From: Tenacibaculum adriaticum
GTDB taxonomy: Bacteria; Bacteroidota; Bacteroidia; Flavobacteriales; Flavobacteriaceae
Assembly (NCBI RefSeq): GCF_008124875.1
Contig: NZ_VNIA01000003.1
Location: 372,001-436,000 of the forward strand
Direction: 5' to 3'
DNA length: 64,000 bases
Both the position numbers and the translations under genes were made by a program. The notes under the pieces are model-generated. The model made no database searches. It had not been told where the DNA came from and saw nothing but the letters and a program-made list of their open reading frames with translations. Positions 36,055 to 43,825 of this stretch are shown here, one piece after another; the stretch's first letter is position 1; every line of letters begins with the position of its first letter.

Positions 36055-37050
36055 TTACTTAGATTTTATGAATGGATAATCTTCTTGTTCGTATACCATG
36101 TCGTATAATTGATTTAATTCTGGATATGGAGACTCTTCTGCAAATTTCTCACATTCTTTTACTAAATCTTTAACTTCTTTATCTATAGCTTTAATTTCAT
36201 CATCAGAAGCATATTTTTTCTCTTTAATAATGTCTAAAACTTGTGTGATTGGATCTATTTTTTTGTATTCTTCAACTTCGTCTTTTGTACGATAATGTTG
36301 CGCATCTGACATAGAGTGACCTCTATAACGGTACGTTTTCATTTCTAAGAAAGTTGGTCCGTCACCACGACGTGCACGTTGAATAGCTTCATCAACTGCT
36401 TCAGCAACTTTAATAGGATTCATTCCATCAACGGGTCCACAAGGCATTTCATATCCTAAACCTAACTTCCAAATATCGGTATGGTTAGCAGTTCTTTCTA
36501 CAGATGTTCCCATTGCATAACCGTTATTTTCAACGATAAAAACTACAGGTAACTTCCAAGTCATAGCCATGTTAAATGTTTCATGCAATGATCCTTGACG
36601 AGCAGCTCCATCACCAAAACAACATAAAGTTACAGCATCATTTCCTTTATATTTATCTCCAAAAGCAATACCAGCTCCTAAAGGAATTTGTCCTCCAACG
36701 ATACCATGTCCACCATAAAAACCGTGTTTTTTAGAAAAAATATGCATAGAACCTCCCATTCCTTGAGATGTTCCAGTAACTTTACCATATAATTCTGCCA
36801 TAACACGTTTAGGATCTTCTCCCATACCTATTGGTTGTACGTGGTTACGATATGCAGTAATCATTTTGTCTTTAGAAAGATCCATAGCGTGTAGCGAACC
36901 CGCTAAAACAGCTTCTTGTCCGTTATATAAGTGTAAAAATCCTCTTACTTTTTGTTGAATATAAACAGCAGCAAGTTTGTCTTCAAACTTTCTCCAAAAT
37001 AGCATATCTCTATACCAGTTAATGTAGGTCTCTTTGGTTATTTTTTTCAT
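36055..37050 (-). CDS. pdhA: Pyruvate dehydrogenase E1 component, alpha subunit
   Basis: 331 residues, normal for an alpha subunit of the two-chain (alpha2beta2) E1 type. The thiamine-diphosphate motif begins CCFGDGAARQGSLHE and ends IVENNGYAMGT. The loop YRYRGHSMSDAQHYR contains the serine region that is phosphorylated in mitochondrial homologs. It decarboxylates pyruvate and passes the hydroxyethyl group to the E2 lipoyl arm. First gene of the pdhA-pdhC operon; the beta subunit must be encoded elsewhere, as is common in Flavobacteriia. Confidence 0.95.
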   Translation of the reverse strand: MKKITKETYINWYRDMLFWRKFEDKLAAVYIQQKVRGFLHLYNGQEAVLAGSLHAMDLSKDKMITAYRNHVQPIGMGEDPKRVMAELYGKVTGTSQGMGGSMHIFSKKHGFYGGHGIVGGQIPLGAGIAFGDKYKGNDAVTLCCFGDGAARQGSLHETFNMAMTWKLPVVFIVENNGYAMGTSVERTANHTDIWKLGLGYEMPCGPVDGMNPIKVAEAVDEAIQRARRGDGPTFLEMKTYRYRGHSMSDAQHYRTKDEVEEYKKIDPITQVLDIIKEKKYASDDEIKAIDKEVKDLVKECEKFAEESPYPELNQLYDMVYEQEDYPFIKSK

Positions 37051-37094
37051 TCTGAATTGTTGTTGTTTGTGGTTGCTTATTAAAAATGCAAGTA

Positions 37095-37102
37095 CAAAAA
37101 TA
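37095..37102 (-). promoter_or_regulatory. Candidate pdhA promoter (-7 element)
   Basis: Minus strand TATTTTTG fits TAnnTTTG about 45 bases before the pdhA start codon, giving a short leader. No clear -33 TTG is found at the expected distance. Confidence 0.45.
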
Positions 37103-37159
37103 ACTGTTTTATGTAGAATAAAAAAAGAGGAATTAAGGAATTATCGTAAACGTTTTCGT

Positions 37160-37831
37160 TTATTTATCTATTCTAACAATTTGCGCTATTACTTTTGCTC
37201 CTTTAGCTAAGTACCACATGTCAGAAGCGACAATTTCTTTGTTGTCATCATAAATTGTGAAAGCTCCCGTATTTGGTCTTAATTTTCCCTCGTCAACTGC
37301 TAAAATTTCTATTTTATTAAAACCAATATCGAGCGGAATTGTAAAGAGTTTTATATCGTTTTTTAGAACATAATTTTTTACAATCATAGTTCCATTTTTA
37401 TAAATAGTGATAACATCTCCATCAAATTTACCAAAGTCATAACTACTGATATTTATATTTTTTGATTTTGTATGAAAACTTCCTAAATCCATATCAATCA
37501 TAGGGATTTCATAACTGAATCTCTCAGCATTTTTGTTAAAGTGCTGCCTAGCTATCATTTCAGGAGTAATAATGCCTTTGTTTTTTAAATCTTCTTCAGA
37601 TTGTTTTTTTTGTTGCTCTTTTTTTAATTCTTTATTAGCATTTTTAAAACCTTTATCATTATTAAAATCTAATGATTTAGGTTTGTTTATCTCTGTAGCA
37701 GGTGCTTTAATAATTCCAATAGAAGAACCGTTAAGATTCCCTCCGTTAGAACCGTCAACTTGAGCGAATGTTTGAAAAGAAACTACGCTAATTATAAAAA
37801 CGAATATAAAATATATTAACTTTTGCATCAT
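37160..37831 (-). CDS. Secreted protein of unknown function
   Basis: About 223 residues from the first of two adjacent ATGs. A signal peptide ends near TFAQ (about residue 23). A Lys/Glu-rich segment (about 50-90) precedes a C-terminal beta-rich domain (about 110-223) with the pattern DGDVITIYKNGTMIV, IPLDIGFNKIEILAVDEG and RPNTGAFTIYDD. These strands suggest a periplasmic beta-sandwich. I do not recognise the family. It is in line with the pdh operon direction but lies 109 bp beyond the pdhA start and belongs to a separate unit. Confidence 0.7.
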   Translation of the reverse strand: MMQKLIYFIFVFIISVVSFQTFAQVDGSNGGNLNGSSIGIIKAPATEINKPKSLDFNNDKGFKNANKELKKEQQKKQSEEDLKNKGIITPEMIARQHFNKNAERFSYEIPMIDMDLGSFHTKSKNINISSYDFGKFDGDVITIYKNGTMIVKNYVLKNDIKLFTIPLDIGFNKIEILAVDEGKLRPNTGAFTIYDDNKEIVASDMWYLAKGAKVIAQIVRIDK

Positions 37832-37895
37832 AGGTGTTAAGATTAGCAAATATAATGCCGTTTACGGGTATTTTTCTTTAAGAACTGTTAATTTC

Positions 37896-38567
37896 TTATT
37901 GAACAGGAAAATCGAAATATGTTTTAGGAAAAGGTTCGTTTCGTAAGGTAAAATGCCACCATTCGTTTGCATAAGGTCTAAAGCCGTTAGCTAACATTGT
38001 TTTGCGAAGCAATTGACGGTTATCTTTTTGTTGTTTAGTAAGTTTATTATAACTTACATGCGATGCAATACCAAAGAAATCGTATGGGCTTCCCATGTCT
38101 AGCTCTTCTCTTGTTTTAGCATTAACAATAGTTAAATCTACTGAACTTCCTCTTGAGTGTCCCGATTTTGTTGAAATATAGCCTAACTTAAATAAATTTC
38201 GTTTGTTTAAGTTCGGATAATATTGCTGTTTGGTAAGTGTATCATTAGCTACTCTTGCCCATTTTACAAAGTGATTTACTGCTGTTTGCGGACGATATGC
38301 GTCAAAAACCTTTAAACTCAACCCTTTTTTTAGCAATTCGTCTTGCACTTTTTTTAATGCTTTGGCAGTTAGAGTAGAAGTAATTAAAACGTTTTCTTCA
38401 TATCCTTCTACTGGAATTCCTACAAAATTATTGTGCGAACAGTATCGTAATTCTTGCTGAATAGTAGGAGCAATGTCTTTTACATATGAAAATCCTTTAG
38501 GTAATTTTTGAGCATTTACTGATGAAATTATCAGTAGAAAATAGAAAGAATAAATACTAAAGTTCAT
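37896..38567 (-). CDS. ddpX: D-Ala-D-Ala dipeptidase (VanX/DdpX-like, peptidase M15D)
   Basis: 223 residues with a signal peptide ending VNAQ (residue 20), so periplasmic. The zinc-site motif SGHSRGSSVD provides H137 and D144, and the end motif EWWHF provides catalytic E202 and H205. R92 in DAYRP matches the conserved substrate arginine of VanX. It should cut D-alanyl-D-alanine or a related dipeptide. With no vanH or vanA genes nearby, a cell-wall recycling role is more likely than glycopeptide resistance. It lies 64 bases before the secreted protein gene in the same direction. Confidence 0.9.
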   Translation of the reverse strand: MNFSIYSFYFLLIISSVNAQKLPKGFSYVKDIAPTIQQELRYCSHNNFVGIPVEGYEENVLITSTLTAKALKKVQDELLKKGLSLKVFDAYRPQTAVNHFVKWARVANDTLTKQQYYPNLNKRNLFKLGYISTKSGHSRGSSVDLTIVNAKTREELDMGSPYDFFGIASHVSYNKLTKQQKDNRQLLRKTMLANGFRPYANEWWHFTLRNEPFPKTYFDFPVQ

Positions 38568-38644
38568 TTTGTAAATGTATCGAAATTATTTTTTATTAAA
38601 GTTTATTATACTTCCATAAAATGTTGTGGTAAAAGGGTACTTTT

Positions 38645-39826
38645 TTATATATCACTACCTATATACATAGTTGCAGAATCTTCGATATAAACTATGGGAT
38701 TAAATGAATTGTAAAAAGTACTTCGTACGTTTTTAAGAGACGATGATAAACTGGAAATTTTGGTGGTGAATTCTAACGGGTAACTAGGTTTGTTATAAAC
38801 AGTTATTAAGTCATTATATTTATCAATATTTAATAACATTCTATTCGTGAGTTGTCCGAATCTCATTCTAATCGATTGTACTTTATACATATAAGTTTCA
38901 ATATCTCCTAACCAAGAATCATCTTTATTTATTTCTAATTTTGCAATTTTAGTATTAATTGCTTTTCTACAATTTTCTTTATAATCATCTCTTTTATTTT
39001 CAAGGGTCTCAGTTAAATAACTGTTTAAGAATTCTTCATAAGATAAATCATAATATTTTAGTTGAGTTTTTAAAAGGTTTAAATTCTCTGACTTTAGTTG
39101 CTCCAATTCTTTGTTAATCAATTTCCATTCATAATCTATAATTGACTTTTGTTGTTCAAATTGACTAATCATATTTAACAAATTAATCATTTCTGGGGTC
39201 TTATTTTTTAGCTCTTTGTATCTATTGCCAATAGAACTAAATACAGAAGTTAATCCAGAAGTTATGGTCTGAGAAATTGAACCATAAATTGGCACTTTGT
39301 TTGAAATATCTGAAACAATATTTATAGAGTTATTTATTAAGGTAATAACTTCACTTGAACTCTTCTTTTTTTTATACCATTTATCATATTCTACTTTCCA
39401 ACTTCTAAAAGCATTATATTTACTAACATCTCCAATTTCTCCAAGATTATTAAAAAAAGTTTGGGATTTTAAAAATAAATCTGCCGGTTTTATATCTCTT
39501 TGTATACTTAAGAGCTCAGTTAATGCCAGTTGCCCATTTAATCTGATTTTAGTTTTAGGTTTCTCTTCAAGTTTTTTTAGTCTTTGTTCTAAGGCTATTT
39601 GTAGTTTTTTTAGTCCATCAACTTTTTTTGTATTTCCACTTACATTACTAAGTTTTAACCTCAAACTATCTATAAACTTATCATTTGCATTTAATTCATT
39701 AGATATTTTACCAAGTTCTGTATCCCTTTCAATTTTAATTTGGTCAGATATTGATTTCTCTTCTTGACTAAATGAAGTAACGACATGTAAAGTAAAAAGG
39801 AGTAAAAAAAATAATTTAATTTTCAT
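38645..39826 (-). CDS. Secreted coiled-coil protein of unknown function
   Basis: 393 residues. A signal peptide ends at about residue 20 (TSFSQ). Residues about 25-95 and 215-270 are charged heptad-like stretches that should form coiled coils (for example KKLQIALEQRLKKLEEK). A less charged central section, about 170-200, contains ISQTITSGLTSVFSSIG and could be a glycine/serine-rich membrane-active helix. No family was recognised. It is monocistronic, in an AT-rich area, with 295 bp of spacer upstream that contain a dispersed repeat copy. Confidence 0.65.
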   Translation of the reverse strand: MKIKLFFLLLFTLHVVTSFSQEEKSISDQIKIERDTELGKISNELNANDKFIDSLRLKLSNVSGNTKKVDGLKKLQIALEQRLKKLEEKPKTKIRLNGQLALTELLSIQRDIKPADLFLKSQTFFNNLGEIGDVSKYNAFRSWKVEYDKWYKKKKSSSEVITLINNSINIVSDISNKVPIYGSISQTITSGLTSVFSSIGNRYKELKNKTPEMINLLNMISQFEQQKSIIDYEWKLINKELEQLKSENLNLLKTQLKYYDLSYEEFLNSYLTETLENKRDDYKENCRKAINTKIAKLEINKDDSWLGDIETYMYKVQSIRMRFGQLTNRMLLNIDKYNDLITVYNKPSYPLEFTTKISSLSSSLKNVRSTFYNSFNPIVYIEDSATMYIGSDI

Positions 39827-39908
39827 ATGGATTAATTAAAGGTTTTTACTGTTTAGCATCAGCTATTATAAAAGTTTAAAAGAATAAAATATAGATTTTA
39901 TGCTAACA

Positions 39909-39950
39909 ACGAATTTAGAAGAAATTAATTTTAGAAACAAACTAAATCAA
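39909..39950 (+). repeat. Dispersed repeat, copy 1 (degenerate)
   Basis: Contains TTTTAGAAACAAACTAAAT, matching TTTAAGAATCAAACTAAAT of copy 2 (43130-43171) and TTAAGAATCAAACCAAAT of copy 3 (61755-61796), with further matches on the left (CGAA-TTA). The rest of the 39827-40121 spacer shows nothing else. Confidence 0.35.
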
Positions 39951-40121
39951 AAAGTGTAAGAATAATATAAAGTATAAAAGACTAAAGTTACTTTTAAAAC
40001 TTTTATAAAGTAAGTTAAGACTTATAAAAAAACATTGTAATCAGTTTGTTAGATGATATTTATCATTTAAAATATAGAAATTAGTAATGATATTTGAATC
40101 AAATTCAAAAACATTATTGAT

Positions 40122-40721
40122 ATGACTACGAAAGACAATACTCAGTTTGCAGACAAAGTTATAGAAACACTTAGAAAAGCAGCTACTGAAATAGAAGAGT
40201 TTCAAGTACAAGCTGCGTTAGGAAAAGCAGAAGCAGAAGATAAGTATGAGGAACTTAAAAAGAAGTTTGATTTATTTATCCACGATAGTAAATTTAAAAT
40301 GAAAGAAGGAAAAGAAAAAATGGATGGTGTTAATACTAAGTTAGATGAACTTCGTGTACAATTAGCTCTTGGAAAAGCAGAAAGTTTAGATGCTTTTAAA
40401 GCTCAAAAGAAAAAACTGCTTTTAAAACTTCATGAATTGGAAGTAGAAATAAAAACCAACGAAACATTAAATAGAATGTATGCGTTTGTGTTGTTAGAAA
40501 TTGAAAAATTTAGAGTTAATCTGGAAGTTATAGAACAAAAATTTGGAGAAGGGAAAAAAGAATCTAAAACTTCTTTTGAAAAAGGAAAAAAAGAGTTCAA
40601 TCAATTTATTGATAATTTTAAAAATAAATATGGAAAGAAAAAAGAAACTAAATGGGAACATTTTCAAGGTGAAATTTCTGAAGCATTTGATCATTTAAAA
40701 CATGCTTTTACCAAACCTTAA
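40122..40721 (+). CDS. Small highly charged coiled-coil protein
   Basis: 199 residues, no signal peptide and no membrane segment. Almost the whole chain is Lys/Glu-rich amphipathic helix. Two internal segments repeat: VQAALGKAEAEDKYEELKKK (about 29-48) and VQLALGKAESLDAFKAQKKK (about 81-100), showing an internal duplication of about 52 residues. The pattern resembles apolipoprotein- or LEA-like helical repeats, but no family was recognised. It is a single-gene unit ended by a perfect palindromic terminator. A stress or surface-coating role is possible but not supported by direct evidence. Confidence 0.7.
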   Translation: MTTKDNTQFADKVIETLRKAATEIEEFQVQAALGKAEAEDKYEELKKKFDLFIHDSKFKMKEGKEKMDGVNTKLDELRVQLALGKAESLDAFKAQKKKLLLKLHELEVEIKTNETLNRMYAFVLLEIEKFRVNLEVIEQKFGEGKKESKTSFEKGKKEFNQFIDNFKNKYGKKKETKWEHFQGEISEAFDHLKHAFTKP

Positions 40722-40737
40722 TGTTTAAAACCCATTT

Positions 40738-40769
40738 AAAAAAGCACAGTTAATTAACTGTGCTTTTTT
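40738..40769. terminator. Bidirectional terminator
   Basis: Perfect palindrome AAAGCACAGTTAA / TTAACTGTGCTTT with A- and T-runs, between the convergent coiled-coil and ubiB-like genes. Confidence 0.9.
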
Positions 40770-40825
40770 AGTTGTCTTTAATTTAAAAAGACTCACACAT
40801 AAAAAATAGGAGGGAGGTTTAATTT

Positions 40826-42532
40826 TTACATATTATCATAATCTCCTTTTCCAAGGTTTCTTATCATTCCATAAGCAAGTATAATGGTTATAATTATACA
40901 AAGAATGCCTATAAGAGAATAACCTTTCCATAAAGGTTCAATTTCTGAAATAATAAATAAAGCAGCACTTACGATTAAAGCAGCCATTATAAAAGCAGTA
41001 ACAAGCTGTTTTGTTACACGTTGTAGTGTATGAACCATTGGATCTATGCCTTTGTGAGTAAGATCAACTTTTACTTCTCCACTATTAATTTTACGGATGG
41101 CATTTTTTAAATCTCTAGGAAACTCTTCCATGTAATTTCCTAATTCATAAAATGAATTAACTGTTTTCTCACCAATTTTAAGAGGATTGAATTTCTTAGC
41201 TACACTACTTAATAAGTATGGACGTACAAGCACAAGTTGATCTAGTTTTGGATCTAGTTTTTGGAGAACACCTTCGATAGTAACTAAAGATCTTGCAAAA
41301 AGATAAAAATGAGTTGGTACTTTTAAATTGTGAGCAATAATTATATCCTTTAGCTCTAGCATTAAAGTACTCAATTCATTTTTGTGAATTGATCTTACAG
41401 AGTGTTTTTCAACAAATTCATTAATATCAAATTCTAAATTCCGAATGTTATCGATAGCTTTATAATTAGATAATCGTTGTAAAGCTTTGATGATTTTATT
41501 TACATCCTTTCTAGTAATAGCTAAGAACAATTGACCGAATATTTCGATGTCTCTTGGTAAAATACTTCCCATCATACCAAAATCTAAATAACAAATATGT
41601 CCGTTAGATTGTACTAATAGATTACCAGGATGAGGATCTGCATGAAAAAAACCGTATTCAAAAATTTGTTTAAAAAAACTTTTAGCTAGTCTTTTTGCAA
41701 TAACCTTAGTGTCAAAACCTTTTTCTTCTAATTTTTTTATGTTGTCAATTTTAATACCATCCATAAGTTCTAAAGCAAGTACTTTAGCAGTAGTGTAGTT
41801 TTGGTAAACTTTTGGAGCATTGGCAAATTGATCTATACTTTCATCTTGCTTAATATTGTTGTAAAAACGTTGAACGTTTACTGATTCGTGAATAAAATCG
41901 AGTTCTTTTAGTATAGAGTCTTCGAAATTTTTAACCAAACCAATTGGGTCAAAACTTTTTAAAGAAGGAATTCGTTTTTCTAAGACTTCAGCAATGCTAT
42001 ACATTACCTTTATGTCTTCAATAATGATTTCTTTAATTCCCGGACGCTGTATTTTTAAAGCAACACGTTTTCCTGATTTTAGAGTTACGACATGAACTTG
42101 AGCCATGGATGCTGAAGCGAAAGGGTTTGGGTCAAACCAAGCAAATAAATTTTCTGCGCTGTCTTTTAATTCAGTTTCTACCACATTTTTTGCATCACTA
42201 TTAAGCATTGGAGGTACCTTGTCTTGTAGTTTTTCTAATTCAGCAACTAACTCGAGAGGAATTAAATCTGGATGACTACTTAAAATTTGTCCAAATTTTA
42301 TGAAAGTAGGTCCGAGTTCTTCGCAAACCAAACGCATCTTTGCCCATTTGGAATGCATGGTAGCATGTTTTCTTGAAGCTTTGGGAATAAGATGTCTAAA
42401 AAAGGATACTCTTTTATTTTTTTCTAGATAATAAACCAAGTCTTCAAACCCGTATTTAACCAAAACTGCTAAAATTTGATTATATCTAGTAACCGATCTA
42501 TATCTGCGCCCAACTTCAGAAAAAATACTCAT
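40826..42532 (-). CDS. UbiB/ABC1/AarF-family protein kinase-like protein
   Basis: 568 residues. The family-specific KxGQ region (FIKFGQILSSHPDLIP, about 75-90), the nucleotide loop with VALKIQRPG, the catalytic-loop-like HADPHPGNLLV and the metal motif LDFGMMG are all present. Two C-terminal transmembrane helices (about 505-560) anchor it. UbiB proteins support isoprenoid-quinone synthesis or membrane lipid homeostasis by ATPase activity. This organism uses menaquinone (menB and menD nearby), so the role may differ from E. coli UbiB. It follows a small coiled-coil gene with a one-base gap. Confidence 0.9.
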   Translation of the reverse strand: MSIFSEVGRRYRSVTRYNQILAVLVKYGFEDLVYYLEKNKRVSFFRHLIPKASRKHATMHSKWAKMRLVCEELGPTFIKFGQILSSHPDLIPLELVAELEKLQDKVPPMLNSDAKNVVETELKDSAENLFAWFDPNPFASASMAQVHVVTLKSGKRVALKIQRPGIKEIIIEDIKVMYSIAEVLEKRIPSLKSFDPIGLVKNFEDSILKELDFIHESVNVQRFYNNIKQDESIDQFANAPKVYQNYTTAKVLALELMDGIKIDNIKKLEEKGFDTKVIAKRLAKSFFKQIFEYGFFHADPHPGNLLVQSNGHICYLDFGMMGSILPRDIEIFGQLFLAITRKDVNKIIKALQRLSNYKAIDNIRNLEFDINEFVEKHSVRSIHKNELSTLMLELKDIIIAHNLKVPTHFYLFARSLVTIEGVLQKLDPKLDQLVLVRPYLLSSVAKKFNPLKIGEKTVNSFYELGNYMEEFPRDLKNAIRKINSGEVKVDLTHKGIDPMVHTLQRVTKQLVTAFIMAALIVSAALFIISEIEPLWKGYSLIGILCIIITIILAYGMIRNLGKGDYDNM

Positions 42533-42533
42533 A

Positions 42534-42908
42534 TTATTTGTTGTTTTCTAGTTTGTTTAACCTAGCTTCTAATAAAGCAATAGCCATATCTGCTTTTTCT
42601 AATTTTTCATTTAGAGCTTTAATTTCATCTACATGAGCGATGTTTACTTTTTTGTAAAAAGTAATAACCATTTCCTCTATTTTTTGCTCTAGCTCATCTT
42701 TTACTTGACTTGTTTTAAGAATAAGTTTATCTATAAATTCTAGCTCATTACCATCTTCATTTACTATAGGATCTGAAGCAGCTTTATTTATGTTCTCTTT
42801 TCCTTTTTCGGCTAATTCATTAAATCGATCTATTAAATGAGAGTCTTTAGCGAAATAATAAAGACTAGAGGATAAGGTGAGTAGTTCTAATAACGTTTTA
42901 GTTTTCAT
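42534..42908 (-). CDS. Small coiled-coil protein co-transcribed with the UbiB-like gene
   Basis: 124 residues from the ATG at 42908; an upstream ATG would add 22 unlikely residues. A short hydrophobic start (TLLELLTLSSSLYYFA) is followed by acidic helix and a C-terminal leucine-zipper-like heptad (KALNEKLEKADMAIALLEAR). The pattern is like PhaF/phasin-type or YqiC-like accessory proteins, but no firm family call is possible. One base separates it from the UbiB-like gene, so a physical or functional partnership is likely. Confidence 0.65.
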   Translation of the reverse strand: MKTKTLLELLTLSSSLYYFAKDSHLIDRFNELAEKGKENINKAASDPIVNEDGNELEFIDKLILKTSQVKDELEQKIEEMVITFYKKVNIAHVDEIKALNEKLEKADMAIALLEARLNKLENNK

Positions 42909-43028
42909 ACATAAAATATTTAGCTTTAAACAAATATATTGTTGAAGTGTCGTTTTTAATATGATATTAATCATGTTAACCTATTGGGTAGTTTTGGGTA
43001 AAAAAATGAATTAATATTTACAAAAAAT

Positions 43029-43059
43029 AAAAAGTGAACTCAAATGAGTTCACTTTTTT
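43029..43059. terminator. Hairpin terminator
   Basis: Perfect stem AAAAAGTGAACTCA / TGAGTTCACTTTTT with a two-base loop. It lies in the 382-bp gap between the small coiled-coil gene and the NTF2-like gene. With 43180-43210 it is one of two terminators there, and it could stop read-through from either strand. Confidence 0.75.
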
Positions 43060-43129
43060 GCTGGTTTTAGGATGTATTTCGCTATCTTCAATGATATGAG
43101 TTCGTTTTAATAACTTATATCAGGCGATA

Positions 43130-43171
43130 GCGAAGTTATTAGAATTTAATTTAAGAATCAAACTAAATTTA
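43130..43171 (+). repeat. Dispersed repeat, copy 2, next to a long inverted repeat
   Basis: GCGAAGTTATT...TTTAAGAATCAAACTAAATTTA; it shares roughly three-quarters of bases with 61755-61796. On its left, TTCGCTATC and GATAGCGAA (about 43078-43133) form an inverted repeat with nested arms GATATGAG and CTTATATC, which looks like a small non-coding mobile unit. Confidence 0.45.
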
Positions 43172-43179
43172 TTGCACAA

Positions 43180-43210
43180 AAAAAAGCCAAAGTCGTAAAA
43201 CGACTTTGAC
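43180..43210 (-). terminator. Intrinsic terminator after the NTF2-like gene
   Basis: Stem CAAAGTCGT-AAA-ACGACTTTG. On the minus strand it continues with GGC and eight T's. It lies 80 bases beyond the NTF2-like stop and ends the DUF4870-padR-pspC-NTF2 operon. Confidence 0.8.
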
Positions 43211-43290
43211 CAAGTAAACCAAGTATTAGTTTCATTAGAGTTAGCTAACTAATAAAAACTAATCTTTTCAAGTGTATTTCAACTTATATT

Positions 43291-43794
43291 TTAATGTAGA
43301 CTAATCACTTTCGTTATTTTCCAATAAATATCTTGTTTTTTCCAAACCACAATAAATTTACTGGGAATTGATTTTGCATCGGGTTCTTGTTTGTTGTAAA
43401 ATTTGTGGTATCCAATTTCTATTGCTCCGTACTCTTTTATTGGGTATACTTCAATACTTCCTTTAATTAAACTACGAGTAACTTTACCACAAATGTTCTT
43501 TTCTATAGATTTTAAAATGTCTTCTTTTGAAGTAAAAAGGCCTCCTTTATCATGAAAAAATTCTAAAGTATCGTCGTAAATTTCAGCTTGTGTTTTCATA
43601 TCGCAATGGTTGTAAGCATTAAAATAAATGCTATCCATTTTTACAATTTCATTATACAGATTATTGTCTATTGGTTTGTAAGGTTGTATTTCTTCTACTT
43701 GCCCGTTCATAATCCAAGAAGTCAAAAGTGCGTACAGAAAGAGTAAGAACTTAAAGAAGAAATTACCTTTAAAGAATTCGAAAAATTCACTCAT
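43291..43794 (-). CDS. NTF2-like (DUF4440) protein with N-terminal membrane segment
   Basis: 167 residues. A hydrophobic N-terminus (about 10-28) acts as a signal or anchor. The rest is a cone-shaped NTF2/SnoaL-like domain: MDSIYFNAYNHCDMKTQAEIY, LEFFHDKGGLF and the ending KFIVVWKKQDIYWKITKVISLH. Such domains bind small ligands or act as isomerase-like folds; no catalytic residues can be named. It is the last gene of the PadR/PspC operon, 31 bases after pspC. Confidence 0.8.
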   Translation of the reverse strand: MSEFFEFFKGNFFFKFLLFLYALLTSWIMNGQVEEIQPYKPIDNNLYNEIVKMDSIYFNAYNHCDMKTQAEIYDDTLEFFHDKGGLFTSKEDILKSIEKNICGKVTRSLIKGSIEVYPIKEYGAIEIGYHKFYNKQEPDAKSIPSKFIVVWKKQDIYWKITKVISLH

Positions 43795-43825
43795 AGTTAG
43801 TTTTTTTAGTTGATCAATAATTGTT

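Noticed and set aside
37147..37162. TAAACG-TTTT-CGTTTA hairpin at the end of the secreted protein gene
   Set aside because: Stem is only six A/T-rich pairs and overlaps the stop codon; not convincing as a terminator.
37896..38567. Glycopeptide (vancomycin) resistance
   Set aside because: The VanX-like dipeptidase has a signal peptide and no vanH/vanA/vanS/vanR genes nearby; a wall-recycling role fits better.
39297..39767. Plus-strand open frame of 156 codons opposite the secreted coiled-coil gene
   Set aside because: Low-complexity Ser/Leu/Phe product mirroring Lys/Glu/Asn codons; the opposite gene has a signal peptide and a normal start.
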